Part shown: in pieces, positions 13,889 to 25,814 of the stretch
Layout of the letters: every line of letters begins with the position of its first letter
Position numbering within the stretch: position 1 is the stretch's first letter
Assembly: GCA_920105805.1 (NCBI GenBank)
Contig: CAKKTI010000183.1
Location: 1-39,450 of the forward strand
Length of the DNA stretch: 39,450 nt
Direction of reading: 5' to 3'
Source: Condylostoma magnum
Taxonomy: Eukaryota > Ciliophora > Heterotrichea > Heterotrichida > Condylostomatidae
Program-made: the position numbers and the translations under genes
The notes under the pieces: generated by a model
What the model was told of the DNA's origin: nothing
Database searches by the model: none
The model's input: the letters and a program-made list of their open reading frames with translations, nothing else

Positions 13889-14094
13889 GTAATTAAGTTA
13901 CTTTAAACAATTAAGTTGTTATTTCTTGAAATTTACATTATTTAAAACAGCTTATTGATTCAGTCACAAATACATCTAATTAGAGTGCAGTCTTAAAATA
14001 GTATATAAGGAATAATAAATAACCTCCAAATATAACCCTTCCTTAACAATATCATACAATAACTCCTAATAACAATTCCAAACTCTATAAAATT

Positions 14095-15495
14095 ATGGCT
14101 GTAGTTCGTGCAACGCTGGACAACTCCTCAATAAGCTTGATAAAACAAGTAAAAGACTGGGTATCAGTCCGTGACTTCAGTATCCAATAAGCAAGTCAAC
14201 CATACTCAACCTACTCCTGGAACGAGGTAATAAAGCATGACAAGAAAGAGGACTGCTGGATTGTAATCCATGGCAAGGTATACGACGTTACAAAATGGAT
14301 CCCTAAGCACCCAGGTGGAAAGATAATACTAGATGGAGCCGGAGGGGACTGCACAGGGGCCTGGGAAAGCTACCACCCTAACAACATTATATAAAGAGGG
14401 GTGTCCTCAAGGTACTTAATAGGGGAGATCAGAGACTACGAGGACTTCTACAGCTGGGACGGCAATTTCTATAGAACTGTTAAGGAAAGAGTTGAGTCAT
14501 TCTTACCGAGAAGCTAGAGAAGAGATGACCCCAGGATGAACATAAAGGGAATCTGTATTTTAATCCTGTACTTCATATCCCTTTTGACATATGTCATTTA
14601 CTGCTAATGGTGGACTGCAATTTTCTGGGGACTGATGTGCAGTCAGGTAGGGGTAAATATAATGCATGACGGGAATCACGGAGCCTTTACTTCTGGGAAG
14701 ACATTGACCTGGATTGCTGGACATACATTGGATTTGTTGGGGTCTTCAAGTGTTGTATATAGAAGATCGCATAATTACGGGCATCATTCATGTGTGAATC
14801 ATTATGAGCTGGATAGAGCCTTTGATACTACGTATCCTTGGCTCAGACTACATGCTAACCAACCTAGAGAATGGTTCCATAATTACCAGCACTTATATGG
14901 ATTTTTCCTATACTTTATGGTAAATTTCGGAGACTTATTTGGAACCTTTGACGAATTCTTCTGGATGTCAAATTATCCCAATAGAAGAGGAAACGTTGGA
15001 TTCTCGGCCTTCGTTTTCCATGTTTTTGTTAAAATTGCTTGGCTGTTCTATGCTATACTAATTCCTTCGTACTTGCATGGATATGTTGCCATGTTTCCTG
15101 TATGGTTTTTGTACTTTATTACCTTTAGTGTTGGATACTCGTTGTTCTTTGCTGTTAATCATTGGACATTAGATGCTGGGTTTGTGGATAATGAAGGAGT
15201 GTCTTAAAACAACTGGGGAGTATTACAAGTACAGAACTCCATCAACTTTGCCAATGATTCACCATTTTGGACATTTGTAACAGGCGGTCTGAATTTCTAA
15301 ATAGAGCATCATTTGTTCCCTGGAATGGTACATACAAGGCTTGTTGAAATAGCCCCAATCGTTAAAAAGGCCTGTGAAGAGTATGGAATCACCTATTTCT
15401 AATACAAAACATTTTGGCATGCTTTATATGGACACTATAGACTATTGAAGAAGTTAGGGCAGCATGATGTCCCAGTATTAGTCAAAGAGAATTAG
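14095..15495 (+). CDS. Cytochrome b5-fused front-end fatty-acid desaturase
   Basis: 466 residues, the usual length for delta-5/delta-6 type desaturases. An N-terminal cytochrome b5 domain carries the haem motif HPGG at residues 72-75. The membrane desaturase domain has three His boxes: HDGNH (191-195), HNYGHH (226-231) and QIEHH (402-406). The Q-for-H substitution in the third box marks the front-end class, and this Gln is encoded by TAA. It should insert a double bond between an existing one and the carboxyl end of polyunsaturated fatty acids in the ER membrane, using electrons from its own b5 domain. Regiospecificity is not readable. The stop is TAG 15493 (next TAG 15508). Without TAA/TAG termination the frame would stay open to a TGA near 16350, antisense to the MORN gene. 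Confidence 0.93.
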
Positions 15496-15522
15496 TTTAG
15501 TAAACTTTAGAAAACAGCTAAA

Positions 15523-17430
15523 TTATTCATTTTTACTAATTCCCTCTGGTAGATCATTTTTCCAGTTCCCTTCAAAAATTACAGCTCCATTTGCATCTAA
15601 TAGCTTGCCCTCTCCATCTCTTACATCATCTCTTCAATTTCCGTCAAAAATCTCTCCTTTATCATGGTAAATTATTACACCCCTTCCATACTTCTCTCCT
15701 TGATTGAATTAACCATTATACTCTATATAATTCCCCTACTTCAAATTTCCCTTTCCATGGTATTGTCCAGATTGAAACTCACCTTAATATACAGTTCCAT
15801 CTGGCTTTATTATTGTGCCCTTTCCATGAGGAAGCCAGTCGTATATTTACCCTTCGTACTTTCTACCGTCTTTATACAGCAAAATACCTTGGCCAGTAGG
15901 GTACCCTGCTTGAAAATTTCCCTTAAAAGTAAAATCATCAGTAGAGAAAGTACCGGCTCCATGCATTAAATTTTACAGTCAATAGCCTTCGTATATATTT
16001 CCATTGGGAAACTAAAGCTTCCCAGTTACTTAGTGTCTTTAATCATTCGATCATTATCCCTAATACACAAATCCTCCTGCTCATTCCATTCTACCCTTTC
16101 CATGCCTCTTATCAGCATATCATTCTCCTGTATACGTTCCTTCTGTATCTTATATCTTCTTATAACACTGCTTTTTATTATAATATGTCATACTACCCAG
16201 CCCGTGTCGTTAACCATTGTTAAAATAACCTTAGTAGTATCCAATACAGCCATATATTGCAAACCCAGGACCTTTTAACTTACCCGACATAAAAAATCCA
16301 TTGGACTAGTTTTGTTTTGGTAGATTTAATATTTTTTGCATTAACTTATATGAAGAAGTACCATATAAAAAGTCTGTTTTATAAGGAATCATGGAGCTAA
16401 TTAATGTTAATCTCTTATCTATTTGTAAGTCTTTCATTATTTATTCGGTATCTAATGAAGGTAGAGTGTCTTCTACCTAAATCGCATCCTTTATAAGTAA
16501 AATACCTATTCCGTATGTATAATCGTTAGTAAATGCTCCTTAAAATCTTCAAAATCCTTCTTTTCAAAGATTCCCTATTCCTATTCTTCCGTCATTTTCT
16601 CAGCTTCCTTCGTATTTTGTTTCATTTTCGTATAAAATTTCTCCTGCTCCATGCCTTAAACCGCCACAAATATCTCCATTATAATATCCTTTATCTGTTC
16701 ATTGAATTTTCCCATTCCCATTCATCATTTTGTCAAATTTCCAGTCACTTTCAATATGATCCCCATTACTAAAGGTTAAAATTCCTCTTCCATTTCTTTG
16801 ATTATTTTCTCACTCTCCATTATATGATAAATTTAAGCTTTTATAGTATTAAATTCCTTATCCCTATTTTTGATTTTACACTCAATTACCTTCATATATA
16901 TCTCCATTAGTATACAGCATTTTACCCGTACCTTCTCTTAAGCCTTGAACATATTCACCTTAATAATCACCTTCTGAAGGCTTTTATTATATTATTGCAG
17001 TTTTAAGCGATTATACTAAGCTGCTGGTTCTTTTATGAGATCTATCGGTTATTACAGAGTTATAGGGTCTTATGGCTTTAGAACCCCTTACTCTCGAGCT
17101 TACCATACTCACTCTGTAATTAACTCTATTAAGCAGCTGTCTTAATCCATTTCTATTATTTTGAATCATAGTTGAATTGTATCGTTAAGTTTTCTTTATA
17201 GGAGCTAAATTATTCTCTAGATTCCTAATTTCTTCTGTATGTTATGGCATTTTGTTTATTCTACCCATATTCTCAGGTATAACAGCTATTTTTACTTAGT
17301 ATGTTTTCTAGTAGTATACGGGAGTTCTCTTAATAAAGCTATTAAACTACTATTTTACCTAAGCAGAGTGACATACAGGCTAAGTTTTTCCTCTAGACTA
17401 TACAGTAATAAATTTTAAGTTATTATCCAT
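15523..17430 (-). CDS. MORN-repeat protein
   Basis: 635 residues. About the first 170 are basic, Ser/Thr/Arg-rich and unassigned. From about nt 16920 down to the end there are roughly a dozen MORN motifs (Y-x-G-x-W-x-x-G-x-x-x-G pattern, for example YEGNW, GEWYADKRHGKG, GNWRDDVRDGEG), interrupted by a spacer of about 90 residues. MORN proteins commonly scaffold membrane- or cytoskeleton-associated structures; the specific role here is unknown. I count 11 in-frame TGA and 3 TGG. The TGAs mostly sit at the Trp of the MORN consensus, making this the clearest evidence in the window that TGA is Trp. The stop is TAA 15523-15525, 109 nt after the last sense TGA and 27 bp from the convergent desaturase stop. 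The start is the first Met of the frame. Confidence 0.92.
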
Positions 17431-17657
17431 TTTATAATTAAACTTATGGATAACTTCTATATAACTACTCTTTATACATATGCTTATATTATTCTTACTT
17501 ATAGTTTATGATCTTAATGAAACAAATTTTAGCACAATTTTATTTAATTCTCTTAGTAAGCTACTCCAGCTCAATCATATATATCTAATTGCATACAACT
17601 GTTTGATTACTAAAACGAGTAAAAATTAAAAAATTTAACGTTATAAAAATTTCGTTA

Positions 17658-19730
17658 ATGTCCAGAAGTGAAAACATTCATGTAGCCTTAAGATTTCGCC
17701 CTCTAAACTTCAAAGAGTTAGAGTCTGGCTAATAAATAATTTGAAACATAGGATAAAGTAGCATAAATCTTTTACCCCAGCATTAAAACTAATCACTTAA
17801 TTTAAAAAGCTAATAAATCTGCTATAATTACAACAAATGTTTTGGTTTAAACTAAAATAATGAACAGGTGTATTAGGATTTAGTATAAGATGTAGTGTAA
17901 TAAGCTTTATAGGGGTATAATGGTACAATTTTTGCGTATGGGTAAACAGGTAGTGGGAAAACATATACAATGATGGGCCCTGAGAATTATGCGTAGATCA
18001 ACATACCATCAAGAAAGTCCCCCTTAACTAAAAGAAGAAGAAATAAAATTGAACTATAAAGCAGTTAAGCTGTATAAATGAATAATAATGAAAAAGGAGT
18101 AATTGCACTGGCTTTAGGTGACATTTTTAATCAAATTGCACAGGATAAGAAAAATACATATCTACTAAGTTTCTCTTACATAGAAATTTATAATGAAAAT
18201 GTATATGATCTGCTCTCAAATTTTACTAAGAATCATGATTCATTATAAGTCAACGAGGATCCGAATAAAGGGTTTTATATAAAAAACATTATTGAAAGAT
18301 AGTCTAATAATCTATAAGAAGTGATGGAAATTCTACAGTATGGAGAAAATAACAGACATTATGCATCAACTACACTCAATTTTAACAGTTCCAGGTCCCA
18401 TACAATATTCAGAATAAACATAAAAAGCCATAATAATTCGTAATGCTATGAAAGCCATTTGAATTTTGTCGATTTAGCCGGAAGTGAAAGAGTAGATAAT
18501 ATAAAAGAAGCTAGTAAAACTCCAAAACGTAACTTAAGTGCTTTGCCTTCAAACAACAAAAGAAGAAATAAGCGCTAAACTTCTAAAGTAATAAGGCAAA
18601 ACGAGATATTGCTGAATGAAGGCCGACATATTAATACTAGTCTTTTCTACCTTTTCCAGGTAATCTCAAAACTATCACAAAAGTCTTAATAAAGGGGAGA
18701 AGTGCATATTCCTTACAGAAATTCTAATCTCACAAAAATTTTAGCATCTTCTCTCGGGGGAAACTCATTGACTTGCATTATATGTACTGCAACACCTACT
18801 GAGTAGTAATTTGATTAAACTCTAAGCACGCTAAGATTTGGAGGAATTGCTAAAACAGTGACTAATTAAGTAGCTTTAAATGTTAAAAGTAATTTAAACT
18901 AAGATTACACTGATTTTTATACAAAGGATCTTGAGTTAATTAGAGAGAAAGTTGAAAAATAGGAGAAAATTAATAAGAGGAAGAATGATTAATAACTGAA
19001 AATTAAAAGTGAATTGGAGACTAAAATAATCAAGCTGACTCAAATGCTTTTTAATTGCCAACAGAAATAATAAAATGAATAGTAATAGTAGTGTATTGAT
19101 CACAATATGGGGGCTGGGACACTGATATATGACAATAGATTATACAGTAAGTAAGAATAAAAGGGAATAAAATTTGATACGAAAGGTGAATTTGCTATGC
19201 TAAGAATAGTTTAAATGTAGGAGTAAAGGTAAATATCTCAGCATTAAATAAAAATATTAAAAGAGTAGATATAAAGGCAAAGGAAAAATGAGTAGAAAGC
19301 TATTAAAAGGAAGTAATAGGTACTATAGGAATTCAGAGAGCTAAATGATTATAATTCAGATATTGATAGAAAAACTACTCAATTGATACAGTAGAAGTAA
19401 GATTTACAAAAGGGAATTGACACTCTTTGTAGCATTGAATTGCTTAAATAACATACAAGCTGTGAACTCAACAAGTTAGAGACATGGCTTTTAGAAACCA
19501 TTGATGATTTGATTCTAATGAAGTTATAGGCCAGATATAAATAGAAAGGAAGTTTACTAAACTCCTAAAAATTAAATAAAAAGGAAAATATTTTAAACAC
19601 AGTGATATTTAAATCTCAAGAAAAGGTATTTCAAGAAAATAGTATAAGGAGAAGAAGCAAAGCATTGTCCAAGGATACATCTGCATTCTCAAGCATCAAT
19701 TTATCATTAGATTTTGCTAACATGCCTTAA
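17658..19730 (+). CDS. Kinesin motor protein, CENP-E/kinesin-7-like
   Basis: 690 residues. The N-terminal motor domain shows the P-loop GQTGSGKT (residues 95-102, Gln by TAA), switch I NSSRSH, switch II DLAGSER (about 271) and the relay-helix region [11 protein letters not shown]. The motor begins almost at the N-terminus with VALRFRPLN. An early in-frame TGA (17742, residue 29) falls where kinesins of this type carry Trp. A basic insert of roughly 40 residues sits between switch II and the relay helix, and another basic insert follows the P-loop region. After the motor comes a coiled coil rich in K/E/Q (about nt 18900-19500) and a short tail. It should be a plus-end microtubule motor; subfamily assignment rests on resemblance only. 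The stop TAA 19728 follows a 162-nt zone free of ambiguous codons; TAA 19734 is next. Confidence 0.9.
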
Positions 19731-19812
19731 TTGTAAACATTATTTATATAGCTTTGTACTTAACATTATTGTAATAAATCTATCATCTTTATATGTTTAA
19801 GTAGATTTTTTA

Positions 19813-19989
19813 ATGTATAACTAAATTGCTTATGTTGAACTAAGAAATAGTATTATATGCAGCAAAAATCTCTTAAAAGATTTGTTCAAAAACTTATCCA
19901 ATCATACACAAGAATTTGAACAAGCTCTAATAAGATTTACAGCAATTTATATAAAGCTGAATAAATTTGAGAAAACTCTCCAATTTTAG
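19813..19989 (+). CDS. Small helical protein, unrecognised
   Basis: A 58-residue ORF squeezed between the kinesin and GST genes, on the same strand. It has a single sense TAA near the start and then 53 codons free of TAA/TAG/TGA up to TAG 19987, the same empty zone seen before stops of recognised genes. The product is amphipathic (for example NLLKDLFKNLSNHTQEFEQ) and probably forms one or two helices. I recognise no family. GST starts 17 bp downstream, so a long 5' leader of GST is the main alternative. Confidence 0.45.
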
Positions 19990-20006
19990 TTGTAGAAGAA
20001 ATAAAA

Positions 20007-20774
20007 ATGGGTTGTTCCAACCAAAGACAAGGTCTCCCTACTGACCTAAAACTAAAGCTATTTGCTCACCAGATGTGCCCTTTTGCTTAAAGGGCTCTTT
20101 TCACAGCATAATACAAAAAGCTTTAGATAGATATTGAGTATGTCGACTTGACTGATAAACCAGCACATTTCCTAGAAGTGAACCCGAATGGAACAGTTCC
20201 GGCTCTTTAAATCAAATAAGGGGCATAAGTGCACAATTTATATGAAAGCGTTAATACTGCTGCCCTTTTAGACAATCTACCTGGGCCTCCTCTATACCCT
20301 AGAAATCCAGATGGCTCAATCAATGAAATTGACAGAGTAAAAATTGATGTAAAGGCTCAGGAAATTTTCAATTCTATAAACGGCCCTATTTACAGCTTTT
20401 TGAATAACAATAGAACAGAAGAAAGTGATGAAAAGTTAATCAATGGTATTAAAAGTATAGAATAACGATTAGATGGAGCTAATTTCTTGTCTAAATCTAT
20501 CATTGGAAAAGATATTCTCACGATGGCTGATATTCTAGCTGTTCCTAGTATTATGAAGTTATTCTTCTATTGGGATGATTTGTTCGGTGAGTTCTTTAGT
20601 GAAAACGATGTGCGAATTCCTAATACTAAGAAGTTTGTTGATTACATCTTTAATCAAGACTGGTACTAGAAAATAGCAGTTAGTCCACAGCGTTATAGGA
20701 GATTTAGAGAATTGAGATGGGATGGAGACCCAAAAGGTAGAAGCTTAGCAATGCCTTTGACAATTTACGATTAA
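20007..20774 (+). CDS. Glutathione S-transferase, omega-like
   Basis: 255 residues, a normal length for this family. The N-terminal thioredoxin fold carries MCPFAQR, the omega-type active site with Cys in place of Tyr/Ser and with the Gln encoded by TAA. NPNGTVPAL supplies the cis-Pro strand and YESVNTAALLD the gamma-glutamyl-binding Glu-Ser region. The C-terminal half is helical, with the typical MADILAVP segment (normally A-D-x-x-x-P). Omega GSTs act as glutathione-dependent thiol transferases or dehydroascorbate reductases; which one applies cannot be told. The N-terminus MGCSNQ is a possible myristoylation plus palmitoylation signal, suggesting membrane attachment. The stop is TAA 20772, directly followed by TAG, 105 nt after the last sense TAG. 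Confidence 0.9.
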
Positions 20775-20916
20775 TAGCTTAGATTTAATTAGAAAATTGA
20801 AAGAATTGTATTGTGTGTTGTAGATTAAATGATATAGAAAGTTGGTAAATCAACCTTTAATAATCAGCTTTATTTGTAGATATAATAAATAATTAAGTAT
20901 TCAAACATAAAATTAT

Positions 20917-23181
20917 TCATAAACTTATATATTCTACATAGTACCCTGGTATAACCCTACTTGGATCTTTTACTGTATAGCACTCTAAAGCCTCGTCATA
21001 TATGTCTGATTAATTCAATGCAGCTGCAACTATAATTATACTATTACCTTAAGTAGCACAATCAATAGATTAATAAATTTACACTGGCTCATCTTTATGC
21101 TTGTATATAGCAGCTAATCCTAAAGGATGTCCGCATATAATATAAGCATGAGAAACCGTAGTAGGATAATAGCCTAAAATCTAATTATTATTTCCTATGC
21201 TTTCCTTAAACTTCTAATGCAGACTGTGTGTATATGTTTTAATAATCTTTTGTATTTATTTGTTCTCATTAAATAAAAGAGATTTAATGATTTCGAAGTC
21301 AATAGATTTTGGTTAGATTTGCATAGTAATTGTTGAATTACTATTTGAATACATTGATGATCTAAAAGGCTTAATCAAATTTGTAAATAAATCTTAACAT
21401 AGACTTACATCATTCTCAGTATTCAAATAGCAATTAAATGTTCCAGTATTTTAGCTAAAAGTTGATTAAAAATCGCTTGAAGACTAGAAATTCCTCTCAG
21501 TTAGCATTTATTAGCTAAAATGCTGCTTATCTTTTATTCTTGAAGTGTTTTTCTATGACGGAACATTTTCAGATTAACAAAAATTTTCTATTGATTAAAG
21601 TGTATCAGTCATTTAATAATCAGCAAATTACGACATTTACTTAAAATAAGCATATCTAGCTTTCAAGTCATTTTTTATTTCATCAAGCTATTCATTACTA
21701 ACTTTATTTCTACCGTTTTGTATACTAAAAGAACAAATCTTATGAACGTTTAACCCGTTTTAAATTTTCCCGTCTAAAATATCAATTGAAGCAGCTTTTT
21801 AAGTTCTTCTATTACCTTGCAACATATTTTAAGCTAAGGTTCAGTCTTATTACAACTCATTGCTGTATAATTAAATTCCTTAGCTTAATTTCATAGGAAT
21901 ACTTTTTTCACTTAATAAAGAATCGTTAAACGATCCTTAGAATGGTAGATCTGATATCTGTCGTATTTTCAATGAAAAACTATTAGAAGATTAAAACGAG
22001 TCCTCTATGTTTTAACTACTTGAGCCTATGCTGGACTGAGATACTTCAAAATTAACAGTTTTCTAAGGATTTAGAGTATCCTAGGAGATATTGTAATCAA
22101 GTTTAAGCTGTTGTCCTTTACATACACTTTTAAGCTAATACAATCCATCTTAAGAGATCAAATTTCCCGTTAGATTAACAAGCTCAATTTCTTCTAGATT
22201 AGATAGTATTGATACTAAAGTGGTTACAGAGCAGATTTGATTATTGCTCAGATCTAAAATCTTTAAATAAGGAGCATCAATTTCATACACCACTTGTATG
22301 TGATTGTTCAATAACTGTAAGTTTTATAGGAAATTATGCCTTTGAATTTGGACAGTTTGAATATTGTTACTTTAAAGATTCACGTATTCCAAATTACAAC
22401 ACTTTTCTATGAAATCACAGTCTTATATTTAATTATGTCCGAGATCTAATGTTTTAACTTATTCCAATTCGCTGCCTTCTTGTATTTTGTTATAAGGAGC
22501 TGATAGAACTTTTAAATTATACAATAAACTTAAAGAGCTTATATCTGTAAATTCATTACTATCTATATACAGTTCTTCTAGTTAGACTAAATTCTGTATT
22601 CTATGTATGCAAGACAAATTATTATCTTTTAATGATAAAACTTTAATAGAGGGCATAAGAGCTGAAAACTACAGAAAATTGAGTTTGTTTGCATCTAAAA
22701 TCACATGTTTTAAGGAATTTAAAGAAGTATCAAATTAGCATCTAATAAAATCATTGCATGAGTTTTCAAGTACTTATAAATTACTTAAAGTCTCTAAACT
22801 TTCAAATATTTAAGGATTTCTTAAATGATTATGTGAAATATTTAAAACCCTCAGCATTTTTAGTTATTTTAACTGTTAAATTTAATCATCCCCTATATAA
22901 TTGTTAGATAAGAACAATTACTCTAAATTAGGTAATTTGTCAATCCCTTCAAGAGAAATTACTCTATTTTGCGTTAAATCTAAGTAGATGAGTGAATCAA
23001 GATTACTATCAAGCTTTTCTAAGAATGCTATTTTATTATTACGAGCTGATAGTCTTTTTAAAGTTTTCGGAAGATTTCCTAGTTGTGAAAGAGAATTGAA
23101 GTCTATTCTTATATCAGGTTCATCAATATCGTCAGGGAACTAAAATAAGTTGTTATTCGTTAAATCGTAAAATTATTGCAT
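20917..23181 (-). CDS. Leucine-rich-repeat protein with possible ART/PARP-like C-terminus
   Basis: 754 residues. The N-terminal half (about 20-400) consists of SDS22-type leucine-rich repeats (LIYLDLTQNRVISLEGIDKL, then at least eight more with NxL/NxI turns). A long Ser/Asn/Gln-rich region follows. The last 90 residues contain an ordered segment ending DEALECYTVKDPSRVIPGYY-VEY. That ending resembles the close of PARP/ADP-ribosyltransferase folds (acidic residue, beta strand, then Q/R-x-x-P-x-Y-x-I/V-x-Y/F), but I do not see the H-Y-E catalytic set clearly, so this is weak. TGA at 21841-21843 is read as Trp. The final TGA at 20917-20919 is the stop, 93 nt after the last sense TAA. It could be a protein-binding adaptor, perhaps cilium-associated like many SDS22-LRR proteins; that is a guess. 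Confidence 0.75.
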
Positions 23182-23497
23182 TAAAATTATTGTTATTTAA
23201 CCACTGATAAAAAGTAAACTATATATACATAAATCAACTATAAATGCAGTTAAATATAACATTAGAATTATTACTAAGGATCCACGAAATGAATATAAAT
23301 CATTAATCCCACAAAGAAGACTTCACTATAAATGACTAAATCTCCCCAAGTAAATCTTATAACTCTTGGAATCAATTTAGGTGAAATTGAGTCTATCTAC
23401 TTATAAATCTTCTGCAATGGTCTAACCTATTATGTCTTTTACAACTAGTTTTTCTAAGCAAAGGCTCTAAGTATGTTCCTACTCAACATTTTTAATA
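23182..23497. other. Divergent intergenic region with a doubtful 41-codon ORF
   Basis: A 316-bp, AT-rich gap between the divergent LRR and Sec15 genes. It contains a short + strand ORF from 23332 to TAA 23455 (41 residues, hydrophobic, beginning MTKSPQVNLI) in a different frame from Sec15. Its composition is protein-like, but it is too short to support. The rest shows no recognisable element; promoters for both flanking genes are expected here. Confidence 0.5.
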
Positions 23498-25807
23498 ATG
23501 GACACACCTAGACTAAGTAGTTTAGAGGATTATTTGAACAAAGACGAGGAACTAGACTAGGCTAGTCTACAAAGTATTCTATCCTTGGTATTATACGACA
23601 ATTCAATTCATGAGTGTTTAGAGTACCTAGACTAGTTCACTGAGAAAAAGGAATAAGTGATTTAGAATATATGTAATTAGGAGCAAAATAGATTAATTGG
23701 AAGCATTTAAACCTTTAATTAGTTATTAGGAGAGTATAAGGGCTTATAGGGAGCAGTTAATGGAGTTCACTAAGGGCTTAATACCACAGGAACCTAATTA
23801 GTGAATTCATACAATTCTCTAGAATAACCTTTGATGATATACGAAAATGTCAACTTGACTCTTGATATATTGAACCAGTTATAGGAGTCTATTCAATTAT
23901 TGGTTAAAGCTTAGGAGTAAATTGTATCTGCCAGACATCTAACTGCACTTTAAACGTTAAATGAGGTTAAAAAGTTAGAAATTATGCAGTAAAACTTCTC
24001 GTATGTGTAGCAGATTTCTTAATTTATTCCTAAACTAGAGGAAATGGTAGAGCGACAGGTAGAGGAAGGCCTTAGTTCATGGCATAATTAGATAAGATAG
24101 CTGGCATAGAGTGTAGGACAGTAAATAATGGGAGCTTCTTAGAAGAAATTAACAATTGAGAGAAAAAAGAGATAAAAGTAAAGGTATCTAGGAGATAATA
24201 GACAATCATCAATAATATCTCGAGACTAAAAACCATTAAGAAAGTCAGATAGAATGTCCAGGGAACTCAACTCTTACATTTTTAGTAAATTAGCAACGTT
24301 ACGACAAGGGTCAAGAATAAGCAATACTAAGTAAATGATGCCTAGGTCAGAATTTCAAATAAAGGAAATTGACTTTTCCGTACTTCTATCATTCGAGAAT
24401 ATACTGAAACAATTAAGCAAAGATTCATAATTCAGGTAAAAGTTCAAGTAGGACAGAAAAACCCAGATATAAGTTGCTTTCAGCTAAAATCAAGATATAA
24501 GATATCGTTTTGAGTCGTTATTAGGCCAGTTTATGATAGAGAAGGAAATCATGCAACATGATGAACGCCTTAGAAGCGATGATGAAATCCATGAACTATG
24601 GTTATAATCTTTACTGCTGATTGAAAGATAATTAACAGATATGCTGCAATCTCTTCAAACAGTCCCAGAAGCTATCAATATTAAAAAGCACTGTGTATGT
24701 TTTGTCTACTCAATAGAAAAATAAGGTTTTAGTAATAGAACATACGAGCTTTTAGAGGTTTTTAGAAATCAACACTGGAAATTCAATGAATCCTTGCAAC
24801 AGTCTTTCCAAAGTGCAGCTATGTTTATTATATAGAATGATAATTACACTCCATTGAAAAAAGAGCCAAAGATGATAGCCTAATTAGAGGAATTTGGACT
24901 TGTTGATGATGAATATGACTAGGATTACTTTTAGTTCTCTAAGGCTGTTTTAGAACTATGCTAAACTGTTAGAAGTTTTGGTGAGTTTGAAATTTAGTAC
25001 CTAGAAGATCTGCATTCTAGTATTGGAGATGAGTTATTTAGAACGATGGATAGAATGCTGCATATTTTAAATGATTTAGTGAATGAATAGCTAAAAAATG
25101 CAACTGTGCTGCAGTCAGCTATGCTAGCAATTAATTCAAATTACCTTTATTTAGCATTTGACAAAATATACGAGTATTTTGAGTCAATTGCTCCTACTTA
25201 TAAAGAGTTTTCAGCTAGAGCGGCTTTTATACAGCTTAAAGAGAACTGTGAGGTAGCAATTTATAATAAAATAATTGAAAGAATTAACGGTTATATGCGA
25301 TAGCATATCGATTTTACTGCTGTTTAAATATACAGCAGTGATTGAATAGAAGAAATGATGTTTTATTTAGAGAATATAACTGCTAATTTGGAAAGTCTCT
25401 GTGGCAGAGAAATATGCAGTACAGCTCTGATATCAAGTCTTTAGCAGGTTTCAAAGATTTGGATTTAACTGATTACTGAAAAAAGTGTGAAGTATATTAA
25501 CTACAATTATTTTGCTATAATGTAGAGGGATATTTAGCAAATTGATAGGTTCATTGACAGATCTAATATATGTGGACTTGTACCGGGATTGAAAGATGCG
25601 TTGACTGAGGTGAGAACTATTAGTAATTTAATTGTAAACGACGCATTGACTACACTAATCGATAAAAACTAACGACAGAACCTGTATCCAAGGTTGAATC
25701 TTTAACTCTTAGTAAGCATATTAGATAAGTACAAAGATGTTAAAGGTAAAAAACCTACAAAAAGACAAGTTAAGCAAATTATCAAGGCACTTAAACCAAG
25801 TCTTTAA
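23498..25807 (+). CDS. SEC15: Exocyst complex subunit Sec15 (EXOC6)
   Basis: 769 residues, matching the family's usual 750-850. Helical throughout. The N-terminal part has a coiled coil (EYKGLQGAVNGVHQGLNTTG), and the central part has the Sec15 pattern of a basic segment followed by FESLLGQFMIEKEIMQHDE, then an ELW-type motif (EIHELW). The C-terminal helical bundle contains SSDWIEEMMFYLENI, in which Trp is TGA (25343). This corresponds to the Asp-Trp followed by the membrane-facing helix in Sec15 proteins. It acts in tethering secretory vesicles to the plasma membrane, where Sec15 is the usual contact for Rab11/Sec4-type GTPases. The start is the first Met of the frame. The first candidate stop is TAA 25805, 102 nt after the last sense TAA; a second in-frame TAA lies at 25811. 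The taxilin gene converges within 2 bp. Confidence 0.85.
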
Positions 25808-25814
25808 TATTAAA
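25803..25814. other. 12-bp palindrome carrying facing stop codons of Sec15 and taxilin
   Basis: The sequence tttaatattaaa is a perfect inverted repeat. On the + strand it gives Sec15 an in-frame TAA-TAT-TAA. On the - strand it gives the taxilin gene the same TAA-TAT-TAA. Each gene therefore has two stop candidates within 9 nt, and the two coding regions end 2 bp apart. The mRNA 3' ends must overlap each other's coding strand. Confidence 0.85.

Noticed and set aside
13889-14094. Continuation of the giant helicase gene into this stretch
   Set aside because: The frame stays free of TGA but holds six TAA/TAG in quick succession and drifts to AT-rich low complexity; TAG 13886 fits the empty-zone rule. 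Not fully excluded.
15493-16352. Desaturase extending to the first in-frame TGA near 16350
   Set aside because: The extension is antisense to well-supported MORN repeats, and the protein already has family length at TAG 15493.
15664-16772. + strand hydrophobic ORFs in this stretch
   Set aside because: They are the antisense of the MORN gene.
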